Of a stretch of DNA of 64,000 nucleotides, positions 10,245 through 19,678 are shown piece after piece (the first letter of the stretch is position 1; each line of letters starts with the position of its first letter). The position numbers and the translations under genes were made by a program. This DNA comes from Naegleria lovaniensis (taxonomy: Eukaryota; Heterolobosea; Eutetramitea; Acrasida; Naegleriidae). The DNA is taken from contig NW_025407837.1 in assembly GCF_003324165.1 (NCBI RefSeq), positions 248,001 to 312,000 on the forward strand, read 5' to 3'. The notes beneath the pieces were generated by a model. The model was not told where the DNA came from. It searched no databases and saw nothing but the letters and a program-made list of their open reading frames with translations.

Positions 10245-11351
10245 TTAAACGTTTTCACTTTTGTCCACTTTATTGGCAGTGTTCATGTTACTTTGCAATT
10301 TCTTATCAAGCTCTTGCAGAGCTAATTCTCGTCTCTTAGTTGTTTGTTCGGATGTCTTTGGAGTTGTCAAATGTTGATCAATTTGTGGAGATGCGGTGCT
10401 GCTTTGCACAAGCGGCTTAATTGGAGAATCTAAGAAAATGCTGTCAAAATTTGAACTGAGAGATACTTTGTTTGTGAAGGAAGGTTGAGGTTGTTGAACA
10501 GTCCTAATGTCTGATACAATTTTGAACTGTCTTGCAAGATTATAAACCTTAGTCCCAAATGGCTCCAATAAAGGATGTAAAATGCTAGGAAAAAGTGTAT
10601 GAAACGCAAAGGAATCCGAATGATCTCCTTTTGTGCCATCTTGTGTGGTCTGGTAAAATCTTAAATAGACCCAAGAAATATAAAAGCCAAATATTATAAA
10701 AGGTAAATCTGAGACTTGGTTGGTGAGAAATGACAAGGCAACACTAATCACGAGTGTAATAAATGGGACATTCTTTGCTCTGAGTGGAATAAAGTTGATT
10801 GGAAATTCATCTGGAATTTGTTGTTTTAAGATCATTGTAAATCCAAGAATCAGTCCATGAAAGCCATGATATCTAGAATGGAGAAGAACAATCTGTACTT
10901 CTTCTAACGCTGCTGGCATGTTATACATGGCTACAGCCAAAATATAATACAGTGATATGAGAGAAATCCAAGTAACTACTCCGCATAAACAGGTCATAAC
11001 AACCAAGAACCATAAATACATGCTTGTTGTCCAAATATTTGCGCTCGGAGATGTGTTAGATTGTGATCCTAACAGCACATTCTTATTAATTATCCATTTG
11101 CTCGTAATAATAACACTAAGAATTGTAAATAAAAAACTAAACGGCTCTGTTTCAATGAAAGCATATGTAAATAAATTCCAAATAAAAAAGCGATTGACTG
11201 TATTGATAGGAATGAGACAGAAAAGCCATGTAACGTCTTGCCAAAAAACTAATGATGAAATGAACAATAATGTTTGGATGATCACTATGATCTTGGCAAC
11301 CATCGGAACATTGCCGAATAACGGAAGAATATAATTCTGAAGAACGCTCAT
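10245..11351 (-). CDS. TMEM115: TMEM115-like rhomboid-fold Golgi membrane protein
   Basis: Single exon, 368 residues (human about 351). TMEM115 proteins are catalytically inactive rhomboid relatives in the Golgi that take part in retrograde transport. Six or seven hydrophobic helices fill the first 220 residues. The diagnostic segment W-V-Y-L-R-F-Y-Q followed by D-S-F-A-F-H-T-L-F-P-S-I-L closely matches the family, as does the C-terminal R-R-E-L-A-L-Q-E-L-D-K-K-L. No rhomboid Ser/His catalytic pair (GxSG) is visible, as expected. The 3' end abuts that of eIF5B, so the two 3' UTRs must overlap in antisense. Confidence 0.9.
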   Translation of the reverse strand: MSVLQNYILPLFGNVPMVAKIIVIIQTLLFISSLVFWQDVTWLFCLIPINTVNRFFIWNLFTYAFIETEPFSFLFTILSVIITSKWIINKNVLLGSQSNTSPSANIWTTSMYLWFLVVMTCLCGVVTWISLISLYYILAVAMYNMPAALEEVQIVLLHSRYHGFHGLILGFTMILKQQIPDEFPINFIPLRAKNVPFITLVISVALSFLTNQVSDLPFIIFGFYISWVYLRFYQTTQDGTKGDHSDSFAFHTLFPSILHPLLEPFGTKVYNLARQFKIVSDIRTVQQPQPSFTNKVSLSSNFDSIFLDSPIKPLVQSSTASPQIDQHLTTPKTSEQTTKRRELALQELDKKLQSNMNTANKVDKSENV

Positions 11352-11506
11352 GATGATCGTGAAGTATTTGTTTCAAAATTAGGACAGGGTCATGTAATGA
11401 TGGTGATTGATCGTTGTAAAGAATGACGTATTTTTTTCTGGAAAGGTTTTTAATGCAATGAAGGGAGCATTATTATGAATGTTTTTATTGCAAACAATTC
11501 ATTGTT

Positions 11507-13594
11507 TCACTTGGTAATGATGACTTGAGGGAAGAAGGGGAAAATGAACTGTTGTTGAGTTCTCTTATTATAAATACAAAGTAAATCCATGTGATGCAAG
11601 CCCTGTTGAACTCCAATGTAGTGTAGAACAACCTTTGTCGATTGACTTGGTTTAACAATACCAACATCTATTTGAGCATCTTGACAAATGATGGACGATT
11701 TGGCTGTTGGTTGAGAAGAAAGTATTAAATCACAATCACTATCTCCGAAATTAGATAAAAATATTGACACTGTAAATGGTTCCATAAGAGCCACCGATTG
11801 TTTGTCATACTTGATAGAGGCAAAAAGACCTCGTTTAAGTACAGCAATCCATGGAGCATCAATATAGCTCTTAAATCTTGTGGAATGCTTCGATTCTTGT
11901 TGATTTGTAGCTGCAACGTTGTTTTCATCTGAAGTTTCCTCTTTTTCTTCTTCCACATTCTTAATACTATAGGTAACCTCAATTCGAGATTTATAGAGAC
12001 CTAAACTATCGTCCCATACTAGAGAATTACTGTTGGATGGAGTAGAGTCAGTGCTATTGCTGTTGAAGCTTCTCATTGTGTTGAAAAAAAGGTTAGTAAT
12101 TGGTTTTCTATTTTGAAGCTTTTCAATAATTTCATCCATATTTCTATAAATGGGAGAAACGAGCAAGTTGGCTGTAAATTGTTCAAAAGGTTTTAACTCT
12201 AATGGAAATTGAGATTTTTCAATAAAGCAATTAAATAAATCGTAAATTGCATTTGGTGGAGGAGAAATTATATGATTGGCAGTTGTGGTATTTTTGAGTT
12301 GAGATTCGTCAGCATTGGAGACGAGTGTTTGTTGTGTATCACCTGGAGTGCAATATTTACAAAACTTGGCATTCGCTAGATTGAGCTCAATTTTTTCAAT
12401 TTTGATGGTCTGACTCTCACAGCTGTTCTCTAACACTAACTGAATATAATTTTTCATATTCATCAATTTTGTTTTTGAAGTAAGTTTTAGAGACTTTCTA
12501 AGAGCTATAGGTTTACAGAGAGCACATAAGAATATTCTAGATGGAATGTACTGTTGACTTGTGTCATAGGAGACTAAAAAATCTAAATCAAAGTTGTTAA
12601 CCATACTGAACGGAGATTTGACGTCAGCTAATGATCTGACCATACTATCAGAGAATTGGTCTGATGGAATAAATATTTCAGAGATAACAAAGAATGGATT
12701 TCTGTTCAAGTCATTGAAAGGAATGTCAATATTGAAAGGAAAGGTTAATTGAATATGTCTGTCATCTTGGTCTTGATCGTTCATTTCGTATCCCTTATTC
12801 GCATACTCATTCGCAGTCATCTCCATAAATATACTTTGTGAATTCACAGCTTGCTTGGCGACAAAGTTGCTTTTAAACAAATAAAAATCAATAAATTCTT
12901 TGCTGGCATCAAAATATTTGATATCAATGGATGTGGCACTATTAGAAGCCCCAGACGACGATGGAGTGGTAGATTTCACGCTTTCTGGAAATCTAGATGA
13001 AATGTATGTTTTGATGTGTAGTTTAGAGAATAAATCTTTCCAAGTTTTCTTTGCTTTTGTCAACAAAAGTTCTCTTTGCTTTTCATCTAACAACAATAAA
13101 TTATTTGTTGGTAAATATTCTTCTGCGCTGGCATTTACATCCTTATCAGGTTTGATATCAAATATATTCGTAAAAGTAGTAAATAAATATCCATTTGAAA
13201 TATCAGATGATGTATTTGATCCAGGAACGCTAGCAGTCAGAGGAGATGATAAATCTCGATCGAGAAAAGAAAGAGGTGATTGGTGAACTTGCTGTTGATA
13301 TTTCACTGCTGCAGCAATATCAAATACTTGTGATGATGGTTTCATGATTATATTTCCCATTAATTTTCCTCCTTCAAATACAACAGATCGATGGATATCA
13401 CTATGTACAGCTGATGTAAATTCAATAGAATAATCTACCAGCAACGGAAGTAATTTCTCCATTCTCAATTCATTTTCTGAAAACTTTCCCGATGGATTAT
13501 ACACACTCCCGGCTGTAGAAGGTGAGCTCGGAACACCAAATCCTGATGGTGATGATCTCGAAGTGGTCAAAAGAGTGGTGGGGGAGTGACTCAT
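11507..13594 (-). CDS. hypothetical protein, possibly a TRAPP-associated beta-sandwich protein
   Basis: Single exon, 695 residues. The first 30 residues are Ser/Pro/Thr-rich. The rest alternates short beta-like segments with Ser/Asn-rich linkers. The C-terminal part (about 600-695) looks like an immunoglobulin-like sandwich: V-A-L-M-E-P-F-T-V-S-I-F-L-S-N, then D-V-G-I-V-K-P-S-Q-S-T-K-V-V-L-H-Y, then G-L-H-H-M-D-L-L. This pattern is like the C-terminal modules of TRAPPC13/TRAPPC14-type trafficking proteins, but the resemblance is weak and from memory. There is one C-x2-C pair. No membrane segment or signal peptide. I would treat the function as unknown. It is divergent from the WD40 gene. Confidence 0.7.
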   Translation of the reverse strand: MSHSPTTLLTTSRSSPSGFGVPSSPSTAGSVYNPSGKFSENELRMEKLLPLLVDYSIEFTSAVHSDIHRSVVFEGGKLMGNIIMKPSSQVFDIAAAVKYQQQVHQSPLSFLDRDLSSPLTASVPGSNTSSDISNGYLFTTFTNIFDIKPDKDVNASAEEYLPTNNLLLLDEKQRELLLTKAKKTWKDLFSKLHIKTYISSRFPESVKSTTPSSSGASNSATSIDIKYFDASKEFIDFYLFKSNFVAKQAVNSQSIFMEMTANEYANKGYEMNDQDQDDRHIQLTFPFNIDIPFNDLNRNPFFVISEIFIPSDQFSDSMVRSLADVKSPFSMVNNFDLDFLVSYDTSQQYIPSRIFLCALCKPIALRKSLKLTSKTKLMNMKNYIQLVLENSCESQTIKIEKIELNLANAKFCKYCTPGDTQQTLVSNADESQLKNTTTANHIISPPPNAIYDLFNCFIEKSQFPLELKPFEQFTANLLVSPIYRNMDEIIEKLQNRKPITNLFFNTMRSFNSNSTDSTPSNSNSLVWDDSLGLYKSRIEVTYSIKNVEEEKEETSDENNVAATNQQESKHSTRFKSYIDAPWIAVLKRGLFASIKYDKQSVALMEPFTVSIFLSNFGDSDCDLILSSQPTAKSSIICQDAQIDVGIVKPSQSTKVVLHYIGVQQGLHHMDLLCIYNKRTQQQFIFPFFPQVIITK

Positions 13595-13934
13595 TTTTTT
13601 TGTTGTTGGGAAAGATGATGATTCTGTCTTTCGTTAATTGATGAGAAATGAGCTAGGAGATCTTTACATCACCAGCAACATCATTGATGGAGTATTGGCC
13701 CGGCAAGTTGTTGTGTAACCCCTAGTTGTTCATTTTGACATTTGTAAAATCTAATTTTTGAACGAGTTGTTAGCGATTGAACATATTTCATTTTCCAGAC
13801 AAAGGTGCTTCATATAATTGGTAGATAAGTTCAGGCTTGGATAAAAAGATTAACAACAGAACTTGTAGAATTCTTTGCTTTGAAGGTGTAACTGATGAAT
13901 GTTTGAGGAAAAAGGATTTCAATCACACAAAAAA
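13595..13934. other. divergent spacer between two start regions
   Basis: About 340 bp separating the start at 13594 (minus) from the A-run-associated ATG at 13935 (plus). It presumably holds both promoters. I see no gene, repeat or structured element that I can support. Confidence 0.5.
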
Positions 13935-13969
13935 ATGATACCACCCAACACAATAACGGAACAGCTGCT

Positions 13970-15991
13970 TTGAGTGATAATCATCATCGTCCACAACACT
14001 CTCACGATTCTAATAACAAATCAGATCCGATAATGAATACTACAAGTCATTTTGCAACTACAAATCATTCTTTTAGTGCCCCATCTTTGGTTTCCGTAAA
14101 TTTTAATAATCCAAATATTAAAAAAGAATTGTTATTGATGATCGCTGGATATCTGAATTGTGAAGGATACAATACATCGGCCATAACGTTACTAGAGGAA
14201 TGCCAAGCAAAACAAAAAAGAGAAGCTCAAAAACATTCCTTGATAGAACAGATTTGTTCCGATATGCGAGACGGTAATTGGTCAAGCGTTGATAATGCAC
14301 TTCAAGATTCTTTCAATAGCTCTACCATTGGTGTTAGCACCAATTCGACGATATCCAAATCAACGTTGTACGCAATATACAAGCAGTATTATTTTGAACT
14401 GATCGAAGGTGGAGAGTATCAAAAAGCCTTTTCAATACTCAATAAGAGATTGAAACCATTGAAATCAGTTTCTACAAAAGAAGAGTTTTCTGATTTATGT
14501 CTATTGCTGACATGTAAGAGCGTGAACGAGGTTGATAGATTTCAAGAGTGGAAAGGAAATATTTCAAATAATTCAATTCTGACATATGGAGGATATACTT
14601 CACGAGATGCATTAATTGAAAAGATACTTTACGAGTACAAACGAGAAGAAAGCCTTTCTATTTTATTTGAGGGAGACACCCATCAAATTTCTAGTGTAGT
14701 GCCTCAAAACAGACTTTTAGAACTACTTCATCAAGCTGTAAATTATCAAGCAATAGAATCTGCCAATTATATGGAAACCAGAAGCCATATATCAGAGAGG
14801 TTTAGAGGTAGTAGAGGACCGAATGCAGTATCATCTCTCTTGTTTGATTATGAAACATTGATTATACCAAATTCTTTATATAACACGTTCAAAGGGCACA
14901 AAGAGAACGTGAAGTGCGTGGAGTTTATTGGAAAACAAGGTTTATATTTGGCGTCATGCTCTAGTGATCACACCATCAAAATTTGGAACACTCTGGCACA
15001 CCCAAACGTCATTACGCTAAACTCATCTAACGAAAAGCCTGAAGATAGCACTTCACCAGTTGCTAAATCTGAAAATCATTCGTCAATTTTAGAATCCACA
15101 AGCTATGAAAACGAGCCATTAATAGTGTCATTAGAAGGACATTCCAATAGAGTCTGGGATTTATCTTGCTCATCCTCAGGAAATTTATTGGCCTCCGCAT
15201 CTAGCGATGGTACTGTAAAAATTTGGGATGTTAAGAATATTATTGAAAACAACGGCCAAAACAGAGTGGTTAATAACTGTTCTCATTCCATTGAATTCAA
15301 TACGACTGGTGTTAAATCAGATCTCTACAGTGTTGAGTTTGATCCAAATGGAAAATATATTGCAACAGGAGGATATGATAATGTGGTGATTCTATATGAT
15401 TTGGAAAAAAACGCAGTTGTAAAGAGATTTGAAGGGCATAGGTCATCAGTATGTTCAGTTGTGTTTAATCCTTTTGGAAATTTGTTGATAACAGGAGGAA
15501 AAGACAAGTCGATCAAATTTTGGGATATCACGAGTGGTGAATGTATTGCCTCCATTGATAAGCACCTTGGTGAAGTTACTGGTTTGCAAGTTAGCAAAAC
15601 AGGAGACAAATTACTTTCTTGCTCAAAAGACAATCTCAACAGACTGTGGGATGTACGAAAATTAGAAAGCAACTCGACAAATCAACAATCATTAGTGCAA
15701 CAAAAATTCAAAGGCCACCAAAATGCTTACAAGAACTTTATTCGATGTAAATTTGGACCCAAAGAAAGAGTAGTAATGAGTGGTAGTGAGGATGGTTATG
15801 TGTACATTTGGGACTCTCTTACTGGTCAATTAGTTCAAAAACTTGGTTCTAGCAACAAATTTTCCAGTTTGAATGGTGTTTTCAACGGAACGGTTTTTGA
15901 TGTTGCTTACAACGCTCATCAAGGGCTGATTGCCAGTGCAAGCGAAGATAATTTGGTCCGGCTCTTTAATTACAAGGGAATGGTGCATTAA
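13970..15991 (+). CDS. LisH-CTLH-WD40 repeat protein (SMU1-like)
   Basis: The open frame spans about 670 residues. Residues 45-85 form a LisH motif (K-K-E-L-L-L-M-I-A-G-Y-L), followed by a CTLH-like region, then a segment S-V-V-P-Q-N-R-L-L-E-L-L-H-Q-A that resembles SMU1, a splicing factor. Seven WD40 repeats follow from about residue 300 (G-H-K-E-N-V-K-C, K-I-W-N; G-H-S-N-R-V-W-D, K-I-W-D; and so on). WDR26/Gid7 is an alternative with the same domain order. Start problem: the frame has no ATG before 14033. The ATG with the typical A-run, at 13935, is in another frame and stops after 12 codons. Either translation starts at 14033, or one base is missing just after 13937 (see findings). Confidence 0.8.
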   Translation: MSDNHHRPQHSHDSNNKSDPIMNTTSHFATTNHSFSAPSLVSVNFNNPNIKKELLLMIAGYLNCEGYNTSAITLLEECQAKQKREAQKHSLIEQICSDMRDGNWSSVDNALQDSFNSSTIGVSTNSTISKSTLYAIYKQYYFELIEGGEYQKAFSILNKRLKPLKSVSTKEEFSDLCLLLTCKSVNEVDRFQEWKGNISNNSILTYGGYTSRDALIEKILYEYKREESLSILFEGDTHQISSVVPQNRLLELLHQAVNYQAIESANYMETRSHISERFRGSRGPNAVSSLLFDYETLIIPNSLYNTFKGHKENVKCVEFIGKQGLYLASCSSDHTIKIWNTLAHPNVITLNSSNEKPEDSTSPVAKSENHSSILESTSYENEPLIVSLEGHSNRVWDLSCSSSGNLLASASSDGTVKIWDVKNIIENNGQNRVVNNCSHSIEFNTTGVKSDLYSVEFDPNGKYIATGGYDNVVILYDLEKNAVVKRFEGHRSSVCSVVFNPFGNLLITGGKDKSIKFWDITSGECIASIDKHLGEVTGLQVSKTGDKLLSCSKDNLNRLWDVRKLESNSTNQQSLVQQKFKGHQNAYKNFIRCKFGPKERVVMSGSEDGYVYIWDSLTGQLVQKLGSSNKFSSLNGVFNGTVFDVAYNAHQGLIASASEDNLVRLFNYKGMVH

Positions 15992-16073
15992 TCAAGATTA
16001 ATACAGCATCAAACCACCACTGTTCGAATCCTAATTAAAATAATGTGAAAGGCCTTATTTATTTTTCTCGAAG

Positions 16074-17510
16074 TTAAACATTGGAGGTTTTTCTCTTTCT
16101 CTTCTTTGGAGCAGGATGCAAAGTATGAGCGGTGGCTAGCTGTGGAATCTTGGCCATTTCTTCTAGCAATCTTTCTTTTTCTTGTTGACTCTTTACCTTA
16201 GGTACAATGTGATTAACTGAAGCAACGAGAGGGTCGACAGGCAATTTCTTTGCTTGTTCTATGAAATAATCGACGTCATCATTTTCCAAAGCTGTTATTG
16301 TCTTATCGTCGAGTTTAGGAATTGCAACAGGTTCTCCAGGGCCTCCAAGAATTTCTTCTTCTTCTTCTGGTTTACGAGCTCTTTGTTTTGGTTGTTGAGC
16401 AGATTCATCCATATTAGGTGCCTTGCCAACAGCCTCCATAAATTCCAAAGCAGAAGAGTCGTCAAGTGCCTTCAATTGATTCTCTATAGAAATAGGTTCG
16501 TTGGCCAAAAGAGACTTCATATCTCGTAACAATCTTTCATATTTAGAATAATCAACTCCCTCTACTAATTCAGGTTTAGCTTTTTCGAATTTCTTTACAA
16601 ATTCATCAGAAAGAGCGGCTGGTATGTGGAAATCTTCCAAAGGTTCATCATCCTTCTCCAACTCCAACTGACTCATATCAAAGTTAACTTCCATGTCGTC
16701 AAGGTTTTGTTCCATCTCCTCTTCATCTGCCGTTTCTGAGACTTCTTGTGGTCGTGGCTGGCCTGAAGGTTGATTGTCAGATTCAGTGTCATTCAGGTAC
16801 TGGTACAAGTCAAATAATTCTGTAGTGTTTTGACCCAAATGAGTCTCCAAAAAGGCCATATGGTCTCCGAAAACCTTAGCATTAGGATAGAGTGGATCTT
16901 CCGCAATACTCTCTCTTCTCAAATGTTGTCTTTCTTTTCCTACTCTCAAATATTCAAGAGCAACCTCATCGTTAACACCAAACTTTCCTTCTCCGAACAT
17001 TGTTGGTACAACAATACGAGCTGGATTTAATTGATTGTCAATATGTCTATCAATATTTTCTGGTGTAATAAAGAATTCAGCCTCGGAAACTAATCTCTTC
17101 AAGTTATCCCTTCTTTTACTTTGTTCAATGGCCTCTAAATTAATTGCTCTTTGAGCTCGTTCCATTCTTGCTCTTTCATACTCTTCCTTCTGAATTTGCA
17201 TCATTCTTTCATGTTTTTGTATGTTTTGCATTGCAATGGTGCGTTTATGTTCACGGTAGGTTAAAACTCTTTCTCGGTGTTCGGCAAATTCCTTTCTGGA
17301 TTTTTCATCTTGTTGTTGTTTTGCTTGTTCGACATATTGCTTGTATTTCTTTCTCACATCTGTCATTTGCTCTTTGTGTTTTCTTTCTCCTACTTTGGAG
17401 TAACAAGCCTTCTGTGTACAAATGTACAAAGGAGCAAAAGACTTGTGGGAACAATGATGAATCACCTGATTGCCTGATGATGAAAATTTCTTGGTGATGG
17501 AGCGCAGCAT
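16074..17510 (-). CDS. mS26-like mitochondrial ribosomal protein with long C-terminal extension
   Basis: Single exon, 478 residues from the ATG at 17510 (AAAAAATG), which gives a basic, Ser-rich presequence-like start M-L-R-S-I-T-K-K-F. Residues about 50-190 form a long basic helix rich in Arg, Gln and Glu, ending in A-E-F-F-I-T-P-E-N-I-D-R-H-I; this ending resembles the F-I-T-R-E-N-L signature of mitochondrial small-subunit protein mS26. The remaining 280 residues are acidic and have no counterpart that I know in mS26, which is about 200 residues in mammals. The last residues are a basic K-K-R-K-R-K cluster. The mS26 assignment is moderate; a generic coiled-coil mitochondrial protein is the alternative. 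Confidence 0.55.
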   Translation of the reverse strand: MLRSITKKFSSSGNQVIHHCSHKSFAPLYICTQKACYSKVGERKHKEQMTDVRKKYKQYVEQAKQQQDEKSRKEFAEHRERVLTYREHKRTIAMQNIQKHERMMQIQKEEYERARMERAQRAINLEAIEQSKRRDNLKRLVSEAEFFITPENIDRHIDNQLNPARIVVPTMFGEGKFGVNDEVALEYLRVGKERQHLRRESIAEDPLYPNAKVFGDHMAFLETHLGQNTTELFDLYQYLNDTESDNQPSGQPRPQEVSETADEEEMEQNLDDMEVNFDMSQLELEKDDEPLEDFHIPAALSDEFVKKFEKAKPELVEGVDYSKYERLLRDMKSLLANEPISIENQLKALDDSSALEFMEAVGKAPNMDESAQQPKQRARKPEEEEEILGGPGEPVAIPKLDDKTITALENDDVDYFIEQAKKLPVDPLVASVNHIVPKVKSQQEKERLLEEMAKIPQLATAHTLHPAPKKRKRKTSNV

Positions 17511-17712
17511 TTTTTCTAAAAGCAATTTTGCAAAAATTTGTTTCTCGATCAATATTTTAAACAACGTTTTTATTGTTGTTATTATTATTCGGAGCAACGA
17601 GCCAAGATACTACGATCAACTTTGATTAAAATTCATAATCCCTATACGCAAAGGATTTATTCAATGAAGAAGATGAAGTTCCGTGCTCATCATTCAACAA
17701 AAAAAATTAATC

Positions 17713-18549
17713 ATGGGAAAATACGCCCAACTAGTGATTGGACCTGCAGGCTCTGGCAAATCTACATATTGTCAAACAATTCAGGAACATGCCAACAACA
17801 CCAAGAGAATTATTCATGTCGTTAATTTAGATCCTGCTGCAGAAGAATATAAATATCAATGTGCATTTGATATCCGAGACTTAATTACATTGGAGGACGT
17901 CATGGAAGAATTTCAACTTGGTCCTAATGGTGGTCTTGTGTATTGTATGGAATATTTGATGCAAAATTTGGAGGATTGGTTTTCGGAAGAGTTGAATGAC
18001 TATGAAGATGATTATTTAGTATTTGATTGTCCAGGACAGATTGAACTTTATAGCCACGTTCCGATCATGCAACTTTTCGTAAAAGAATTGGAACGAAGAG
18101 GATACAGAGTGTGTTGCGTTTATTGTATGGATGTGCAATTTATTGAGGATGTTACTAAATATATCAGTGGCATCACACAAGCATTATCTGCAATGATTCA
18201 ATTTGAGACTCCTCACGTTAATATTCTCACAAAATGTGACACAGTCAAGGGCAATCAAGAAAGACAAAAGGTGTTACAGAATCTTAAAGTTCCAGACAAG
18301 ACAGAATTGCTCTATGCATTGGAGAAGGAGACCAATCCTCATCAGAAAAATTCTCCGTTTTCACGACTAAACCATGCCATTGTTTCATTGATTGATAATT
18401 TTAACATGGTTGGATTTTTAGAGCTTGATATTTCTGATGAAGAATCTATTGATTATATTCTTTCATATGTTGACATGACCATCCAATATGGAGAAGATGA
18501 AGAAGCGAAAGAGCCAAAGGAAGATTATGGTGAGCCTCACGATGAGTAA
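17713..18549 (+). CDS. GPN3: GPN-loop GTPase 3
   Basis: Single exon, 278 residues, similar in length to human GPN3 (284). GPN GTPases help assemble and import RNA polymerase II. Visible motifs: G1 G-P-A-G-S-G-K-S-T at residues 9-17, V-N-L-D-P-A-A-E, the eponymous G-P-N in L-G-P-N-G-G, G3 D-C-P-G-Q-I-E, G4 T-K-C-D, and a C-terminal I-Q-Y-G-E-D followed by K-E-P-K-E, which is close to GPN3 and not GPN1 or GPN2. I chose the Met at 17713 since homologues begin M-x-x-Y-A-Q-L-V; ten upstream in-frame codons are not conserved. It is divergent from the mS26-like gene across 202 bp. Confidence 0.95.
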   Translation: MGKYAQLVIGPAGSGKSTYCQTIQEHANNTKRIIHVVNLDPAAEEYKYQCAFDIRDLITLEDVMEEFQLGPNGGLVYCMEYLMQNLEDWFSEELNDYEDDYLVFDCPGQIELYSHVPIMQLFVKELERRGYRVCCVYCMDVQFIEDVTKYISGITQALSAMIQFETPHVNILTKCDTVKGNQERQKVLQNLKVPDKTELLYALEKETNPHQKNSPFSRLNHAIVSLIDNFNMVGFLELDISDEESIDYILSYVDMTIQYGEDEEAKEPKEDYGEPHDE

Positions 18550-18667
18550 ATGAACAATCTTGAGAACTGATTCTTGTTGTAAAAGAATCAAGTTTTTCTT
18601 AACAAAGCCCTGTTAAAATTATTTATTTATTACAGATCTCTGCTGTGGAGTTACGATGCTGCGAGTC

Positions 18668-18714
18668 ACTACGCATCACAGAAAGGCAGCAATGGATTCC
18701 CGCCTTTGCGTAGT
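18668..18714. other. GC-richer potential hairpin
   Basis: In the spacer after GPN3: ACTACGC (18668-18674), a 7-nt bulge, AAAGGC (18682-18687), a 14-nt loop, then GCCTTTGCGTAGT (18702-18714), which can pair with both arms for 13 base pairs. The base composition is distinctly more GC than the flanks. It does not fold as a tRNA (no T-loop GTTCGA). It could be a 3'-UTR element of GPN3, part of the promoter of the next gene, or a small RNA. Confidence 0.4.
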
Positions 18715-18756
18715 CGAGCCTTAAAATTATATCAAATAAAAAAACAACACAACAAA

Positions 18757-19227
18757 ATGAACATGCACCAAAACTCTCACGATGCTCTCTACTGTGGAGA
18801 AGGAAATCAGATCAGAAACAGGTAAGTTGTATTTTCAGGAAGAACAGGGTTCTAATTTTGCTTCAGACCAAGTATTAAAGTACGAGAGGCACCTGGAGGT
18901 AGTACAGCCTACAACTTTATAACTGGAGAAACGAAAGAAGTTGGATCAAGTCAACGAAGCGGCGTAGTTTCAAGCACACCACAATCCCCACAGACGAACA
19001 ATAGAAATCCAAGAAAACCGCAACAAGAGGTTACTGGCAAAATTGGTTCAACTTCCTCTGTACAAGTAGCTCAATCAAATGCAAACACCGCAACCTCTCA
19101 TCCATTGCCTCAACATTCTCATCAGCAACAAGATTCTTCTTTGTTTTGCTCCGAGGGCAATCAAATTAGATCTAGACCAAGTGTTAGGGTAGCCCCTCAA
19201 AAGAAAGACAACATCAGTTTTTACTAG
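18757..19227 (+). CDS. small basic two-exon protein with a duplicated G-N-Q-I-R motif
   Basis: Exon 1 is 18757-18821 and exon 2 is 18867-19227, joined over a 45-nt intron with GTAAGT and TTCAG ends; the result is a clean 141-residue frame ending in TAG. The start has four As before it. Residues 12-28 (Y-C-G-E-G-N-Q-I-R-N-R-P-S-I-K-V-R) recur near the C-terminus at 115-130 (F-C-S-E-G-N-Q-I-R-S-R-P-S-V-R-V). The first copy is followed by A-P-G-G-S-T-A-Y-N-F, which faintly recalls the R-x-x-P-G-G-x-S-x-F blocks of the microtubule proteins HN1/Jupiter and SPIRAL1. The middle is Ser/Gln/Asn-rich and disordered. The matching repeats either side of 70 disordered residues, and the conserved intron ends, argue that this is a real gene. 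Function unknown. Confidence 0.7.
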
Positions 19228-19320
19228 TAAGCAAGGTTTGGACATTGGAAGTGCATCGGGAGGACCTGTGCATTTGTCTACACATTAAAAACGATTTCTG
19301 AATAATATCATTTTCCAAAG

Positions 19321-19647
19321 TCAGTCTTTCTCGTCTTGTTTATTATGAAAATAGGGAGTGTAGTTATATTGTAATTTAATGTTTCGTTTTTTCTTGAATT
19401 CTTCGATCTTTGCATCATTTTCTTCTTCCAACCTTTTCGCTCGTTCTTGTTCTTCTGTGTTTTCTTGCTCCGATTCTTCTGCTTGTTTCTTGAAATCGTC
19501 ATATTCCACTAATTTTCCTTGATGATATTCTGGTATGGAAGGGGTGTTAGATGAGGTTGTTGAGGAAGAAGAAGTGACACTCTTGTCATCACCCTGTACA
19601 TGTTTAGTTACCTCGTGAGTACCTTTGATGATCTTTCTTTGGGGCAT
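19321..19647 (-). CDS. small charged coiled-coil protein, unknown
   Basis: Single exon, 108 residues, starting M-P-Q-R-K-I-I-K at 19647. An N-terminal basic segment and a Ser/Thr-rich linker are followed by a Glu/Lys-rich predicted helix (about residues 50-92) and a short aromatic tail. I do not recognise a family. The upstream in-frame codons to 19734 overlap the divergent LRR coding sequence, so the later Met is preferred. Only 31 bp separate this start from that of the LRR gene. Confidence 0.6.
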   Translation of the reverse strand: MPQRKIIKGTHEVTKHVQGDDKSVTSSSSTTSSNTPSIPEYHQGKLVEYDDFKKQAEESEQENTEEQERAKRLEEENDAKIEEFKKKRNIKLQYNYTPYFHNKQDEKD

Positions 19648-19678
19648 TTTGTTTGATGTAAACACAACCAAAATAAAA

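Noticed and set aside
18640-18720. Possible tRNA in the GC-richer patch after GPN3
   Set aside because: No A-box/B-box pair, no cloverleaf; only a bulged hairpin.
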